Shown here piece after piece: positions 8,024 through 16,153 of a stretch of DNA of 52,168 bases. Within the stretch, counting starts at the first letter, position 1. Every line of letters begins with the position of its first letter. Under the pieces are notes generated by a model. It worked only from the letters and a program-made list of their open reading frames with translations. It made no database searches and was not told the DNA's origin. A program made the translations under genes and the position numbers. Source of the stretch: an uncultured Atopobium sp. (lineage in GTDB: Bacteria > Actinomycetota > Coriobacteriia > Coriobacteriales > Atopobiaceae); contig CALHVU010000047.1 in the NCBI GenBank assembly GCA_938036925.1, positions 1-52,168 on the forward strand, read 5' to 3'.

Positions 8024-9011
8024 GGTAGGCAAGTAGACGGTCCTTCTCGCTAGAATCACTAAATACCGCACGTGCAGCATTTTCAGCAAGCTCACGTGCG
8101 GTATTTTTGTCTAGACCGCAGTGCTGCTGCAAAAGATCAAACTCGCGCGAGAGGGTAGTGTTTGAGACAGTCATGTTGTCCGTGTTGATAGTGATCGTCA
8201 GACCAGCATCAAGCAGTTGCTCAAGCGGGAAGCGCTCTATTGACTCAAAGATGCGCGTTTGAAGGTTGCTGGTAGGGCAAATCTCAAGTGCAACATTTAC
8301 AGCTTTAAGGTCCTGGATAACGCCTGCGTCCTCCAAAGAGCGAACGCCGTGGCCAATACGTTGTGCGCCAAGTCGAAGCGCAGCCTTGATGCTTTCTGGA
8401 CCAGCGGCTTCTCCCGCGTGAATGGTAAAAGGAACGTCTTTTCTTTGCGCTTCAGCAAAAAGTGACGAGAAATTCTCTGTGGCAAAGAGCGCTTCTGCTC
8501 CCGCTAAGTCTGCTGCTACGACGCCATTTCCAAGGTACGCTGCAGCCAGATCAATTGACTCTTCATTTTTGTGCTTAAGCTCTTCACCTGTGCCACGCAT
8601 AGCGCAAATAATGTATGCCGTGTGGAGTGCTGACTGTGGATGCTCTGCATAGAAGTCAGCTCTACCAGCAAGCGCAGCCTCAAGAACTTCTTGCTGAGAA
8701 AGACCTCCTGCAGTAAGACTTCCTGGTGCAAAGCGAGGTTCAGCGTAGAGAATGCCCTCTGCGTCAAGCTGCTCATGAAATGCCTTTGCAACCGTACGAA
8801 TACCCTGTGCTGATTGCATAAGCTTGAGCGGCAGCTCAAATGTTGCAAGATACTGGTTAAGATCCTGGCAATGAGCTGGGACTTGCATCTTTTCTTTGAG
8901 TTCAGCCAAAGAGAAATCAAGTCCCGCATCTGCTGCAAGTTGAGCTGCGGCAGATAGTGGAATTGATCCATCAAGATGAACATGCAAATCGATAAGAGCA
9001 CAGGAGCTCAT
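8013..9011 (-). CDS. add: Adenosine deaminase
   Basis: 332 aa, a cytosolic zinc enzyme that converts adenosine or deoxyadenosine to (deoxy)inosine for purine salvage. Visible family motifs are the zinc ligands in LHVHLDGS (H10, H12), HAGEAAGP with the catalytic Glu, RIGHGVR, and NTDNMTVSNT with the metal-binding Asp. The length is normal. It is the second gene of a minus-strand pair, 45 bases after the ADP-ribosylglycohydrolase, with GGAGGCGC upstream of its ATG. Its 3' end carries the copA terminator on the opposite strand. Confidence 0.93.
   Translation of the reverse strand: MSSCALIDLHVHLDGSIPLSAAAQLAADAGLDFSLAELKEKMQVPAHCQDLNQYLATFELPLKLMQSAQGIRTVAKAFHEQLDAEGILYAEPRFAPGSLTAGGLSQQEVLEAALAGRADFYAEHPQSALHTAYIICAMRGTGEELKHKNEESIDLAAAYLGNGVVAADLAGAEALFATENFSSLFAEAQRKDVPFTIHAGEAAGPESIKAALRLGAQRIGHGVRSLEDAGVIQDLKAVNVALEICPTSNLQTRIFESIERFPLEQLLDAGLTITINTDNMTVSNTTLSREFDLLQQHCGLDKNTARELAENAARAVFSDSSEKDRLLAYLRQ
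8017..8033. repeat. Dyad at the copA/add convergent overlap
   Basis: TTGCCTA and TAGGCAA are perfect 7-bp arms around AGG, spanning the copA stop codon and the last codons of add. There is no T run, so it may only pause RNA polymerase. Confidence 0.4.
8061..8108 (+). terminator. Terminator for copA located inside the add coding sequence
   Basis: AAATACCGCACGTG (8061-8074) and CACGTGCGGTATTT (8093-8106) are perfect 14-bp arms around an 18-base loop. Two more T residues on the plus strand extend the U tract. It acts on rightward transcription from copA. The copA mRNA end would be antisense to about 85 bases of add. Confidence 0.75.
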
Positions 9012-9056
9012 AGCGCCTCCTACAAGAAACGTATGCTATGGTGCAAAGAGCGCAAA

Positions 9057-10100
9057 CTAGATAGCTACATCATATGGTAGGGAAGTGGCGTTTTCCAAAT
9101 CGTTTGCAAGTTTTTCAAACTGGTATCCATTGACGCGCTCAAGCAGATGCACTTCATCAGGCAAAACGTCATAGTGAATCTGAGAGCAAATAGCGCAGGC
9201 AATAGATCCAATGGTATCCGTGTCTCCACCCATCTCCGCGGCTATTCTCGCCGCTCTTGAGACTTTGCCCTGAGAGAGCTTTACTACCGCAAGAACTGCA
9301 GGTATGGTCTCTATGGTTTCGTAACCACAGCCACAGTAGTCGTAGATGTCTCTTGATGCTGCTAGGGGAACCTCAAGGTTTTTGGCGCCCTCGCAGAATT
9401 CCAGCGCCATGATGCATTTTTGGTACATGCTAGGCATAGGCATTTGTGTACCAATTTTTGTGTAGAGAGCTCGGTGTCCGTAACTTAAAGCAGTTTCAAG
9501 AGCGTCCTCTACTGTAAACGAGTTTTCAGAAAGACCTCTGCTTATGGCGGCCACAATCATTGATGCGCCCATGATAGCTACGTTGGTTCCGTGCGTGGGA
9601 AGCGCAAGTTCAGTAACACTGTTAATGAGCGCATGTTTGTCTTTCCAGCTCACAATTGAAGCCATCGGCGCACATTTCATGGCACATCCGTTAGTGGTTC
9701 CAAGGCGACCACACGTTTTAAGCGAGTGGCCAGAAAGTCGATTGGCTAACGCAGCTCTTGTGGAAGGGCCAACTACCTGAGCAGCGTTTGGCTCTGTTGC
9801 CACATAATTTTCTAGCGCATCAAAGTAGCGGGATTGGTTAAAAACTCCCTGGTTATCAATGATGTTTTTAGTCAAAATGATTGCGTTTGCGGTGTCATCT
9901 GTAGTTTGACCTGCGGTAAAAGGTCTTCCAAAAAAGTCATTTTTAGGTGGATTTGAAAGACTTTGAACTCCATCAGGAAATGCAAAATCAATTTGGTGTG
10001 GTGACATCATCTCTGTTGGCATGCCATAGGCGTCGCCATAGGCAAGGGCCGTAAGCATCCTATAGAGTTTGATTTTTCTTGCCGTATTCATGTTACTCAC
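9057..10100 (-). CDS. ADP-ribosylglycohydrolase family protein
   Basis: About 347 aa. The fold is recognised by the paired metal-binding motifs of DraG/ARH enzymes: GDAYGMPTE near the N-terminus, TDDTANAI, and MGGDTDTIGSIACAI near the C-terminus. Such enzymes remove ADP-ribose from proteins, nucleic acids or small molecules; the substrate here is unknown, and no ADP-ribosyltransferase is visible in the window. The start may be GTG (10100) or ATG (10091). A small ORF with a good ribosome site ends inside this start region and may couple translation. add follows in the same direction. Confidence 0.88.
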   Translation of the reverse strand: MSNMNTARKIKLYRMLTALAYGDAYGMPTEMMSPHQIDFAFPDGVQSLSNPPKNDFFGRPFTAGQTTDDTANAIILTKNIIDNQGVFNQSRYFDALENYVATEPNAAQVVGPSTRAALANRLSGHSLKTCGRLGTTNGCAMKCAPMASIVSWKDKHALINSVTELALPTHGTNVAIMGASMIVAAISRGLSENSFTVEDALETALSYGHRALYTKIGTQMPMPSMYQKCIMALEFCEGAKNLEVPLAASRDIYDYCGCGYETIETIPAVLAVVKLSQGKVSRAARIAAEMGGDTDTIGSIACAICSQIHYDVLPDEVHLLERVNGYQFEKLANDLENATSLPYDVAI

Positions 10101-10188
10101 GCTTCTTTATGTCAGAAGAACGTGATGTTTTGGCTCTGCAGAGACTCTTGTTACCTGCAGAGATAAGCTTCTCATAGCAGCTTGCCAT
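10093..10188 (-). CDS. Possible 31-aa leader peptide upstream of the ADP-ribosylglycohydrolase
   Basis: An ATG with AGGGGAG five bases upstream opens a 31-codon frame (starting MASCYEKLISAG, ending IKKRE). Its TAA lies within the GTG/ATG start region of the next gene, overlapping the GTG-start frame by 8 bases. The product is basic with two Cys. It may be a small protein, or a device that brings ribosomes to the weak start downstream. No homologue is recognised. Confidence 0.35.
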   Translation of the reverse strand: MASCYEKLISAGNKSLCRAKTSRSSDIKKRE

Positions 10189-10525
10189 GATTGCTCCCCT
10201 CAATTAGATATTCTCTGTCTTTGCAGGTTTTTTCTTTACTGTACCGTAAGGAATGCCTCACTCCTTAGATCCTTACTTTCCCAGCTTGTAGTCGCAATAC
10301 AAGCTAGATGGCTCAGACAGAAAATATCTCCCCCAAGTATGTTTAAAGATATCAAATATTTAAGTATTACTACAGGGGGTAAGGCGTATTAATCGGTAGG
10401 CGGTAGCTGAAGAGAGCTTAGAGGTAACTTGCTCACAATAGTGACTACATGCTGTTTTATATTCTCTCTAACGCACTGAGCCATTGCTGGGTAAAATGGA
10501 TGGTAGCAATCTGAAAGGAATGGAC
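10189..10525. promoter_or_regulatory. Divergent intergenic region with dyads and a candidate promoter
   Basis: No gene is seen here between two divergently read genes. It holds a near-palindrome TTACTGTACCGTAA (10236-10249), a perfect dyad AGCTTGTA-N7-TACAAGCT (10283-10305), a CCCCC/GGGGG pair (10330-10334 and 10375-10379) flanking an AT-rich stretch, and GGGTAAAAT (10489-10497) as a -10 candidate for the rightward gene. The dyads look like binding sites for unknown regulators. Confidence 0.4.
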
Positions 10526-11488
10526 ATGCCCGCAATTTTGACTCATGACTTCTTTGGCAAGGATGCCTTTGATATAGCTGCAGGCAAACTTGGTTTTTCT
10601 ACGATGGAAGAGCGAGAAGCTTTTCTGTTGGGCAACCAAGGTCCAGATCCGCTGTTTTATTTAGCAGCAGATCCGCTGCTGCATCGCTACGCTAAATATG
10701 CGTCGATCATGCATAAAGAGAAAACGCCCGAACTTCTTCTTTCTATGCGAGATGCAATTGCGCCTCTGCCACTTAAAGACGTTGCGGTTGCTCGCGCCTA
10801 TATTGCGGGATTCCTCTGCCACTATATGCTTGATTCCACTGCTCATCCTTTTGTTTATTATTGGCAGAATATGCTTATCTCTCAAGGTGTTGAGGGCCTG
10901 GATGAATCTGCTAAAAATCAAGTACATGCAGAAATCGAGAAGGACCTTGATGAGGCAATTCTTTACGCTCATCTTGGTAAAACGGTAGCTACCTATAGGC
11001 CTTATAGCGAGGTTTTGAAGGCATCGCTGCATACGCTTTACGTTTTGGATAGGGTGTTTTTCTTTGCGTTGCTATGGACGTATGAAAAACCTACCGATAC
11101 CAGGATTTTCTCGTCAGCTGCTGTTGATTTTAGGATTATCCAACATCTAGCATATTCGCCAACAGGTAAGAAGAGAAAGCTACTTGGTCATCTTGAACGT
11201 ACCTTTGGTACAAACAGGTTTTCTTTGATTGAGGCACTCTCTCACGGGGCAAGGGAATCCTCTGATTCTGATTTTGATAACAGAGCGGGAAATGAGTGGA
11301 CTGATCCTTTTACGGGAGAGGTGCGCAAAGAGAGCTTCTGGGATTTATATGATCATGCGCTGGCAAATGTACCATATGCACTTGACGTTTTCTTCTCGCC
11401 AGACTTTAATCTTGATACTGCAAAAGAGCTTACGCAAAATCTGAACTTTGATGGTCAGACGCTTGCAGATGAAGATTCGACAGAATAG
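10526..11488 (+). CDS. Zinc-dependent phospholipase C-like protein
   Basis: 320 aa. The N-terminal half matches the bacterial zinc-dependent phospholipase C/S1-P1 nuclease-like family: LTHDFFGKDAF, LLGNQGPDPLFY, and a histidine-rich helix GFLCHYMLDSTAHPFVYY, which would supply zinc ligands. No signal peptide is evident, so it is probably cytoplasmic. True phospholipase activity is not established for such members. The start was set at 10526 because AAAGGA is 6 bases upstream; an earlier ATG at 10484 lacks a site. A metallophosphatase gene follows after 6 bases. Confidence 0.75.
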   Translation: MPAILTHDFFGKDAFDIAAGKLGFSTMEEREAFLLGNQGPDPLFYLAADPLLHRYAKYASIMHKEKTPELLLSMRDAIAPLPLKDVAVARAYIAGFLCHYMLDSTAHPFVYYWQNMLISQGVEGLDESAKNQVHAEIEKDLDEAILYAHLGKTVATYRPYSEVLKASLHTLYVLDRVFFFALLWTYEKPTDTRIFSSAAVDFRIIQHLAYSPTGKKRKLLGHLERTFGTNRFSLIEALSHGARESSDSDFDNRAGNEWTDPFTGEVRKESFWDLYDHALANVPYALDVFFSPDFNLDTAKELTQNLNFDGQTLADEDSTE

Positions 11489-11494
11489 GTTTTT

Positions 11495-12274
11495 GTGGCA
11501 ACGTACGTTTTTTCTGATATTCACGGTCATGTGGAGCCGCTTAGGCGTGCTCTAGAGCGTATTAATCCAACCGAGTCAGACGTGTTCTATTGTCTTGGCG
11601 ACATGATTGACCGTGGCCCTAGCTCGCTTGCCACTATAAAGACAATTCGCGAGCTTCCTAACTGTACGGTTTTGATGGGCAATCATGAGCAGCTTGCGCT
11701 GCAAGCGTTGGACTCAGAAGCCGATATTGAAGCTCAGTTTATGTGGCAGATTAACGGGGGAGACGCAACGCTTGCTGAGCTCAAGACGCTTTCTGAAGAA
11801 GAATATAGTGAGCTGATTGACTGGTTGCAGGCGCTTCCTTTGTACGCCACCGTTGAGGTCCAAGGCAGAGATTTTGTTCTGGTACATGCGGGCGTAAAGT
11901 CTAATGGCGTTCCCTTGCCAACCGCCTGGGATAAGGCTTCTTTGGAGCAGTATTTAAGCAAGCAGTCTGAAAATGATCTTTTGTGGATTCGTGAAGAGTT
12001 TTGGCAATATCCTACGGATTTCCGCACGTCAGAAGTAGCGTATCCTATTGTAATTTGTGGCCATACACCCACTCCTTTGTTAGCAAGTTTTGGTGCAAAA
12101 AACTTGGATCGCAGCGCCACTACTCCTGATGGCCTTGCGCAATGGGTCCAGTCAGATGGCGATAAGTGGGGAATTGACACAGGCACTACAGGTGGAGCCG
12201 GCTATGGCCAAGTAACTGTACTGCGCCTTGATGATTTGCAGGAGTTTGTTGAGCCGCTACAAGAAGGCGAGTAG
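11495..12274 (+). CDS. Calcineurin-like metallophosphoesterase (PPP-type serine/threonine phosphatase)
   Basis: 259 aa. The dinuclear metal site of PPP phosphatases is clear: SDIHGH (residues 7-12), CLGDMIDRGP, MGNHEQ, a later VHAG (in LVHAGVKS), and CGHTPTP. Such proteins dephosphorylate proteins or cleave signalling nucleotides such as Ap4A; the substrate is not decided. The start is GTG, six bases after the preceding stop, with only a weak ribosome site, so coupling to the upstream gene is likely. The next gene follows after two bases. Confidence 0.85.
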   Translation: MATYVFSDIHGHVEPLRRALERINPTESDVFYCLGDMIDRGPSSLATIKTIRELPNCTVLMGNHEQLALQALDSEADIEAQFMWQINGGDATLAELKTLSEEEYSELIDWLQALPLYATVEVQGRDFVLVHAGVKSNGVPLPTAWDKASLEQYLSKQSENDLLWIREEFWQYPTDFRTSEVAYPIVICGHTPTPLLASFGAKNLDRSATTPDGLAQWVQSDGDKWGIDTGTTGGAGYGQVTVLRLDDLQEFVEPLQEGE

Positions 12275-12276
12275 CT

Positions 12277-12834
12277 GTGGCTGCGAAGATGCCACGGCCT
12301 GCCGGCGATGCTGTCAAAACTGCGCTTACGCATGTTGAGAACACGCTTGATCCCATTATCTTCCCAGACTCTCGCGTGCTGCTCTTGGGATCAATGCCTA
12401 GTCCCAAGTCTCGAGAAATTGGCTTTTATTTTGGCAATCCTCAGAATAGATTCTGGCGCGTAGTTGCCGCGTTATATGGCGAGAAACCCCTCAAGTCCAT
12501 ACCTGAAAAGATTGACTTCTGTAAAAGACATCATCTTGCTCTTTGTGACGTGCTTAAGGCTTGTGACATTAAGGGTGCAAGTGACGCTTCTATTGCAAAT
12601 CCCATTCCACACAACATTGGCGCTCTAATTCAAGATTCATCAATCTGCGCCATTTTTACACTTGGTGGGACGGCAACAAAATTTTATAAGCGATACACCG
12701 AGCAACAAACTGGTATTTCCGCACGTCAACTACCCTCTACAAGTCCTGCTAATGCCCGTATGTCAGTTGATGATTTAGTGGAAGAATTTTCCATTATCAA
12801 AAAATTTACCAATTGTGAGTTGACAATATCCTAG
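12277..12834 (+). CDS. DNA-deoxyinosine (hypoxanthine)/uracil glycosylase, family 6
   Basis: 185 aa. The motifs LLLGSMPSPKSREIGFYFGNPQNRFW near residues 35-60, LALCDVLKACD, and LPSTSPANA near the C-terminus identify the hypoxanthine-DNA glycosylase branch of the uracil-DNA glycosylase superfamily. It would excise deaminated adenine from DNA. Adenosine deaminase, which yields deoxyinosine, is encoded a few kilobases away, though that link is only suggestive. The start is GTG, two bases after the phosphatase stop. The stop lies within a 7-bp dyad (12828-12847). Confidence 0.82.
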   Translation: MAAKMPRPAGDAVKTALTHVENTLDPIIFPDSRVLLLGSMPSPKSREIGFYFGNPQNRFWRVVAALYGEKPLKSIPEKIDFCKRHHLALCDVLKACDIKGASDASIANPIPHNIGALIQDSSICAIFTLGGTATKFYKRYTEQQTGISARQLPSTSPANARMSVDDLVEEFSIIKKFTNCELTIS

Positions 12835-12847
12835 TTGCAGCTAGGAT
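12820..12847 (+). promoter_or_regulatory. Candidate promoter with an internal dyad for the amino-acid ABC operon
   Basis: TTGACA (12820-12825) is followed after 16 bases by TAGGAT (12842-12847). Between and across them lies the perfect dyad ATCCTAG-TTGCAG-CTAGGAT (12828-12847), which could bind a repressor. The leader to the first gene would be about 185 bases. Confidence 0.4.
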
Positions 12848-12972
12848 TATACGCATGCGAATTATGGCTACGACATACACTGCACTTTGTGCATGCACCG
12901 CGATGTGTCTGGTGCCCGGGTCACATACGACCAGGGTGTAATTGTCGCTGAGCAAAATTTTCCTGGTATAGA

Positions 12973-13028
12973 CTCGGGCGTAAAGCTATTTTGTAACTCT
13001 TGTGTGAGTATTCACACATCCCGAGAGG
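12973..13028 (+). promoter_or_regulatory. Leader structure that can hide the ribosome site of the ABC operon
   Basis: CTCGGG (12973-12978) is complementary to CCCGAG (13020-13025), which overlaps the GAGAGG ribosome site (13023-13028). Inside this pair sits a perfect hairpin or dyad TGTGTGA-GTAT-TCACACA (13001-13018). It could be an RNA switch or a repressor site. No known riboswitch class was recognised. Confidence 0.4.
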
Positions 13029-13038
13029 ATTTATTCGC

Positions 13039-13692
13039 ATGGACTGGAGCTTCATAGGGGAACACCTCCCACTGTATGCAGAAGCTGCAAAAATAACGCT
13101 TACTATCTCTTTCTTTGGAGTTTTCTTCTCGCTTATCGTTGGTTTGATAAGTGCTCAGATTTCGCTGACAAAAATTCCTGTTTTAAGTCAGCTTAATGCT
13201 GTTTACGTTGAGCTTTCCAGAGGAACACCCCTGCTTATTCAGCTGTTTCTTATCTACTTTGGTCTGACTAAAGTTGGTCTCAAAATGGATGCAGAGGTAG
13301 CTGCTGTTGTGGGTCTAACGTTTCTTGGTGGCTCCTATATGGCAGAAGTGTTTCGTGCAGGTTTTGAATCAGTTGCAGCCATTCAGTTTGAATCTGCACA
13401 GGTTTTGGGCCTCTCAAAGATTCAAGCTCTCCAGCACGTTATTCTTCCACAGGCACTTTCTGTAGCAATTCCAGGCCTCGTTGCTAACATCATTTTCTTA
13501 ATCAAGGAATCTTCCGTTGTTTCCGGCATTGCTCTTGCAGATTTGATGTACGTAACCAAGGACATTATTGGCATGCAATACGACACTACAGAAGCCCTCT
13601 TTATGCTGGTAATTGCCTATGTGATTATCCTTGTTCCTATTTCTTTGCTTGGCAGCTGGCTGGAGAGGAGGCTTGACTATGCCCGTCGATAA
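13039..13692 (+). CDS. Polar amino-acid ABC transporter permease
   Basis: 217 aa, an inner-membrane HisM/GlnP-type permease. It has several hydrophobic helices, a FSRGTPLLIQLFLIYFGL-type segment, and the cytoplasmic EAA loop (FESAQVLGLSKIQALQHVILPQAL) that contacts the ATPase. The start at 13039 was chosen for GAGAGGA upstream. It overlaps the second permease by 14 bases. Together with the next three genes it makes a full importer of two permeases, one ATPase and one binding protein. The amino acid transported is unknown. Confidence 0.9.
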   Translation: MDWSFIGEHLPLYAEAAKITLTISFFGVFFSLIVGLISAQISLTKIPVLSQLNAVYVELSRGTPLLIQLFLIYFGLTKVGLKMDAEVAAVVGLTFLGGSYMAEVFRAGFESVAAIQFESAQVLGLSKIQALQHVILPQALSVAIPGLVANIIFLIKESSVVSGIALADLMYVTKDIIGMQYDTTEALFMLVIAYVIILVPISLLGSWLERRLDYARR

Positions 13693-14356
13693 CATTTTGC
13701 TGCAGGAAGGAGTGATAACGCGCCTTCTTGGAGGTCTTGCAACAACGGTGCACATTGGCCTTATCTCTGTGGCACTTTCCATTCCTCTTGGTATTCTTGT
13801 TGGACTTTTTATGACATCCAACAACAAGGTTGTTCGTGCAATTCTTCGCGTTTACCTCGAGATTGTTCGTGTTATGCCGCAGCTGGTGCTGCTCTTTGTG
13901 GTGTTCTTTGGTACTTCTGAATGGTTTGATGTCAACTTTGATGGCATTGAAGCTTCAATTGTGGTCTTTACCTTCTGGGGAGCAGCCGAGCTTGGAGACC
14001 TGGTACGAGGGTCATTGGAGTCAATTCCAGCATCTCAGTATGACAGCGCGTTTGTACTTGGCCTTTCTCGCCAGCAGACGTTCTTTAAGGTCATCCTGCC
14101 TCAGGCTTTCAAGCGTCTTTTACCACCAGCCATTAATCTGATTACGCGCATGATTAAGACAACGTCACTGTGTAATCTGATTGGCGTGGTTGAACTGCTC
14201 AGAGTTGGAAGTCAGATCACCGATTTTTATCGCTTTAAGTTCCCAACCGACGGAGCACTTTGGATTTACGGAGCTATTTTCTTCCTGTATTTTGCCGCCT
14301 GCTTCCCACTTTCGTATCTTTCACGCAGGCTTGAGAGGAGCGCCTCACATGAGTAA
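13679..14356 (+). CDS. Polar amino-acid ABC transporter permease, second subunit
   Basis: 225 aa with the same fold as its neighbour: hydrophobic helices, the segment YLEIVRVMPQLVLLF, and an EAA loop (YDSAFVLGLSRQQTFFKVILPQAF). The ATG at 13679 has GAGAGGAGG upstream, inside the end of the previous gene. The two permeases probably form a heterodimer. Its TAA overlaps the ATPase start by eight bases, so the operon is tightly coupled. Codons spelling SRQ contain the TTCTCGCC octamer at 14065. Confidence 0.9.
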   Translation: MPVDNILLQEGVITRLLGGLATTVHIGLISVALSIPLGILVGLFMTSNNKVVRAILRVYLEIVRVMPQLVLLFVVFFGTSEWFDVNFDGIEASIVVFTFWGAAELGDLVRGSLESIPASQYDSAFVLGLSRQQTFFKVILPQAFKRLLPPAINLITRMIKTTSLCNLIGVVELLRVGSQITDFYRFKFPTDGALWIYGAIFFLYFAACFPLSYLSRRLERSASHE

Positions 14357-15104
14357 CACCGTTTTAGCAGTTAAGGACCTCACTAAGGTATATCCCTCAA
14401 GCCAGAAACCCGTGCTTGATAAGATCTCGCTCTCCATCAATAAAGGCGAGGTAGTCGTGGTGTTGGGACCTTCCGGTTGCGGTAAGTCTACGCTGCTTCG
14501 CGCCATTGTTGGCTTGGAAGATATCCAAGGGGGAGAAGTGCTTCTCCACGATCAGGTTATTTCTGGTCAGAAGAGGGAAAGCGCCGCAGCAGGCATTGGT
14601 ATGGTTTTTCAGAGCTATGACTTGTTCCCCAACATGACGGTTTTGAAAAACGTAACCCTGGCCCCTCTGGTAGTGCAGAAGCGCTCAGAGGATGAGGTTT
14701 TGGCACAGGCAGAAGAACTGCTGCGTCGTGTGGGACTGTGGGAGAAGAAAGACTCCTATCCATCAGCTCTTTCCGGTGGTCAAAAGCAGCGCGTGGCAAT
14801 TGTTCGTGCGCTTATGACTAACCCTGAAGTGCTTTTGTTGGACGAGATTACCGCAGCGCTTGACCCTGAGATGGTTCATGAGGTTTTGCAGGTAGTTATG
14901 GAGCTAGCAGAGCAGGGAATGACCATGCTGGTGGTAACTCACGAGATGCGCTTTGCTCAAGCAGTTGCTGATCGAGTCATCTTGATTGATCAGGGACACA
15001 TCGTAGAAGAGTCGTCCGATGCACAAGAGTTTTTCTCGGCACCTAAAACAGAGAGGGCACAAGAGTTTTTGCGTACCTTTGAATTTGAACGTGCACATAA
15101 GTAA
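14349..15104 (+). CDS. Polar amino-acid ABC transporter ATP-binding protein
   Basis: 251 aa, the usual size. Walker A is GPSGCGKST, the Q-loop FQSYDLFP, signature LSGGQKQR, Walker B VLLLDEITAALD (with Ile where the other ATPase in the window has Pro-Thr), and the switch His in VTHEMRFA. The true start is the ATG at 14349 (MSNTVLAVKDL) overlapping the permease stop; the longer open frame upstream lies over the permease gene and has no ribosome site. It drives the importer of the flanking genes. Confidence 0.93.
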   Translation: MSNTVLAVKDLTKVYPSSQKPVLDKISLSINKGEVVVVLGPSGCGKSTLLRAIVGLEDIQGGEVLLHDQVISGQKRESAAAGIGMVFQSYDLFPNMTVLKNVTLAPLVVQKRSEDEVLAQAEELLRRVGLWEKKDSYPSALSGGQKQRVAIVRALMTNPEVLLLDEITAALDPEMVHEVLQVVMELAEQGMTMLVVTHEMRFAQAVADRVILIDQGHIVEESSDAQEFFSAPKTERAQEFLRTFEFERAHK

Positions 15105-15162
15105 ACAACGTGTTTTTGCACGTAGATGATGTAGTAATTGATACAACTTGTTAGGATTTGAA

Positions 15163-16059
15163 ATGAACTTCTTTGAAAATACTTCCGCTTCTCTTTCTCG
15201 CCGTGCTTTCCTTGGTGCAAGCGCACTTTCTGCTGCAGCTCTTCTGGCAGCTTGCAAGAAAAAGGATTCTGACGGAGCTCAGGGTGGATCTTCTGATACA
15301 GACTCAAAGTTTAGAACCCTTGATGACATCAAGAAGGCAGGCACGGTAAATATTGGTGTCTTCAGCGATAAAGCTCCTTTTGGTTACGTTGATGCAAACG
15401 GTAATTACGCTGGTTACGACATTGTTTTTGCTGAGCGACTTGCAAAGGATATGGGTGTTAAGATCAACTACATTTCCACTGATGGACAAAATCGCATACC
15501 TTTCTTACAGTCAAACAAGGCAGATATCATGCTGGCAAACTTTACGGTAACCGATGACCGTAAAGAGAAGGTCGATTTCTCCCTGCCATACATGAAGATT
15601 AAGCTGGGCGTTGTTTCTCCATCTTCTGCGCCAATTACAGATGTTTCTCAGCTTGACGGCAAGAAGCTTATTGTTTCTAAGGGAACCACGGCTGAGGTTT
15701 GGTTTGCTAAGAACGCACCTAAGGTTGAGCTGGTCAAATTTGATAGCTATGCCGATGCATATAACGCACTGCTCGACGGCCGCGGCGATGCTTTCTCAAC
15801 CGACAATACCGAGGTACTTGCATGGATTAAGTCTAATCCTGGTTTTGTTGTTGGCATTGATGACCTGGGCGACTCCGATACTATTGCCGCTGCAGTTCAC
15901 AAGGGCAATTCCTCGCTGTTAGAGTTTATCAACAACGAGATTACCGGCCCTCTTGCAGAGGAGAACTTCTTCCACAAGGCTTATGAAGAGACACTTGCTC
16001 CCATTTACGGTGACGAGGTAGATCCAAATACTATGGTCGTCGAGGGCGGCAAGATCTAA
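15163..16059 (+). CDS. Amino-acid ABC transporter substrate-binding lipoprotein, Tat-exported
   Basis: 298 aa. The N-terminus has a twin-arginine motif (SRRAFLG, residues 12-18), a hydrophobic stretch and a lipobox LLAAC with C31 as the lipidated residue, so it should be exported folded by Tat and tethered to the membrane. The rest is a type-3 periplasmic-binding fold (GTVNIGVFSDKAPFGYVD, GYDIVFAERLAKDMG, DIMLANFTVTDDRKEKVDFS, STDNTEVLAW). The start is the ATG at 15163 with AGGA upstream. It ends the operon before the terminator at 16108. Confidence 0.92.
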   Translation: MNFFENTSASLSRRAFLGASALSAAALLAACKKKDSDGAQGGSSDTDSKFRTLDDIKKAGTVNIGVFSDKAPFGYVDANGNYAGYDIVFAERLAKDMGVKINYISTDGQNRIPFLQSNKADIMLANFTVTDDRKEKVDFSLPYMKIKLGVVSPSSAPITDVSQLDGKKLIVSKGTTAEVWFAKNAPKVELVKFDSYADAYNALLDGRGDAFSTDNTEVLAWIKSNPGFVVGIDDLGDSDTIAAAVHKGNSSLLEFINNEITGPLAEENFFHKAYEETLAPIYGDEVDPNTMVVEGGKI

Positions 16060-16107
16060 GTTTTAGTCGCTGAGTCGTCTTTAACAGCTCAATACACCCA
16101 TTTCGCG

Positions 16108-16144
16108 AGAAGACCTTGCAGTTTGTAAGGTCTTCTTTTGCTTT
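16108..16144 (+). terminator. Terminator of the amino-acid ABC operon
   Basis: AGAAGACCTT (16108-16117) and AAGGTCTTCT (16127-16136) are perfect 10-bp arms with a 9-base loop, then TTTGCTTT. The left arm overlaps a GCGAGAA motif copy. Confidence 0.88.
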
Positions 16145-16153
16145 GTAGCCAAA

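Noticed and set aside
12855..12941. 28-codon Cys-containing ORF ahead of the amino-acid ABC operon
   Set aside because: There is no Shine-Dalgarno and the region is better explained as a regulatory leader.
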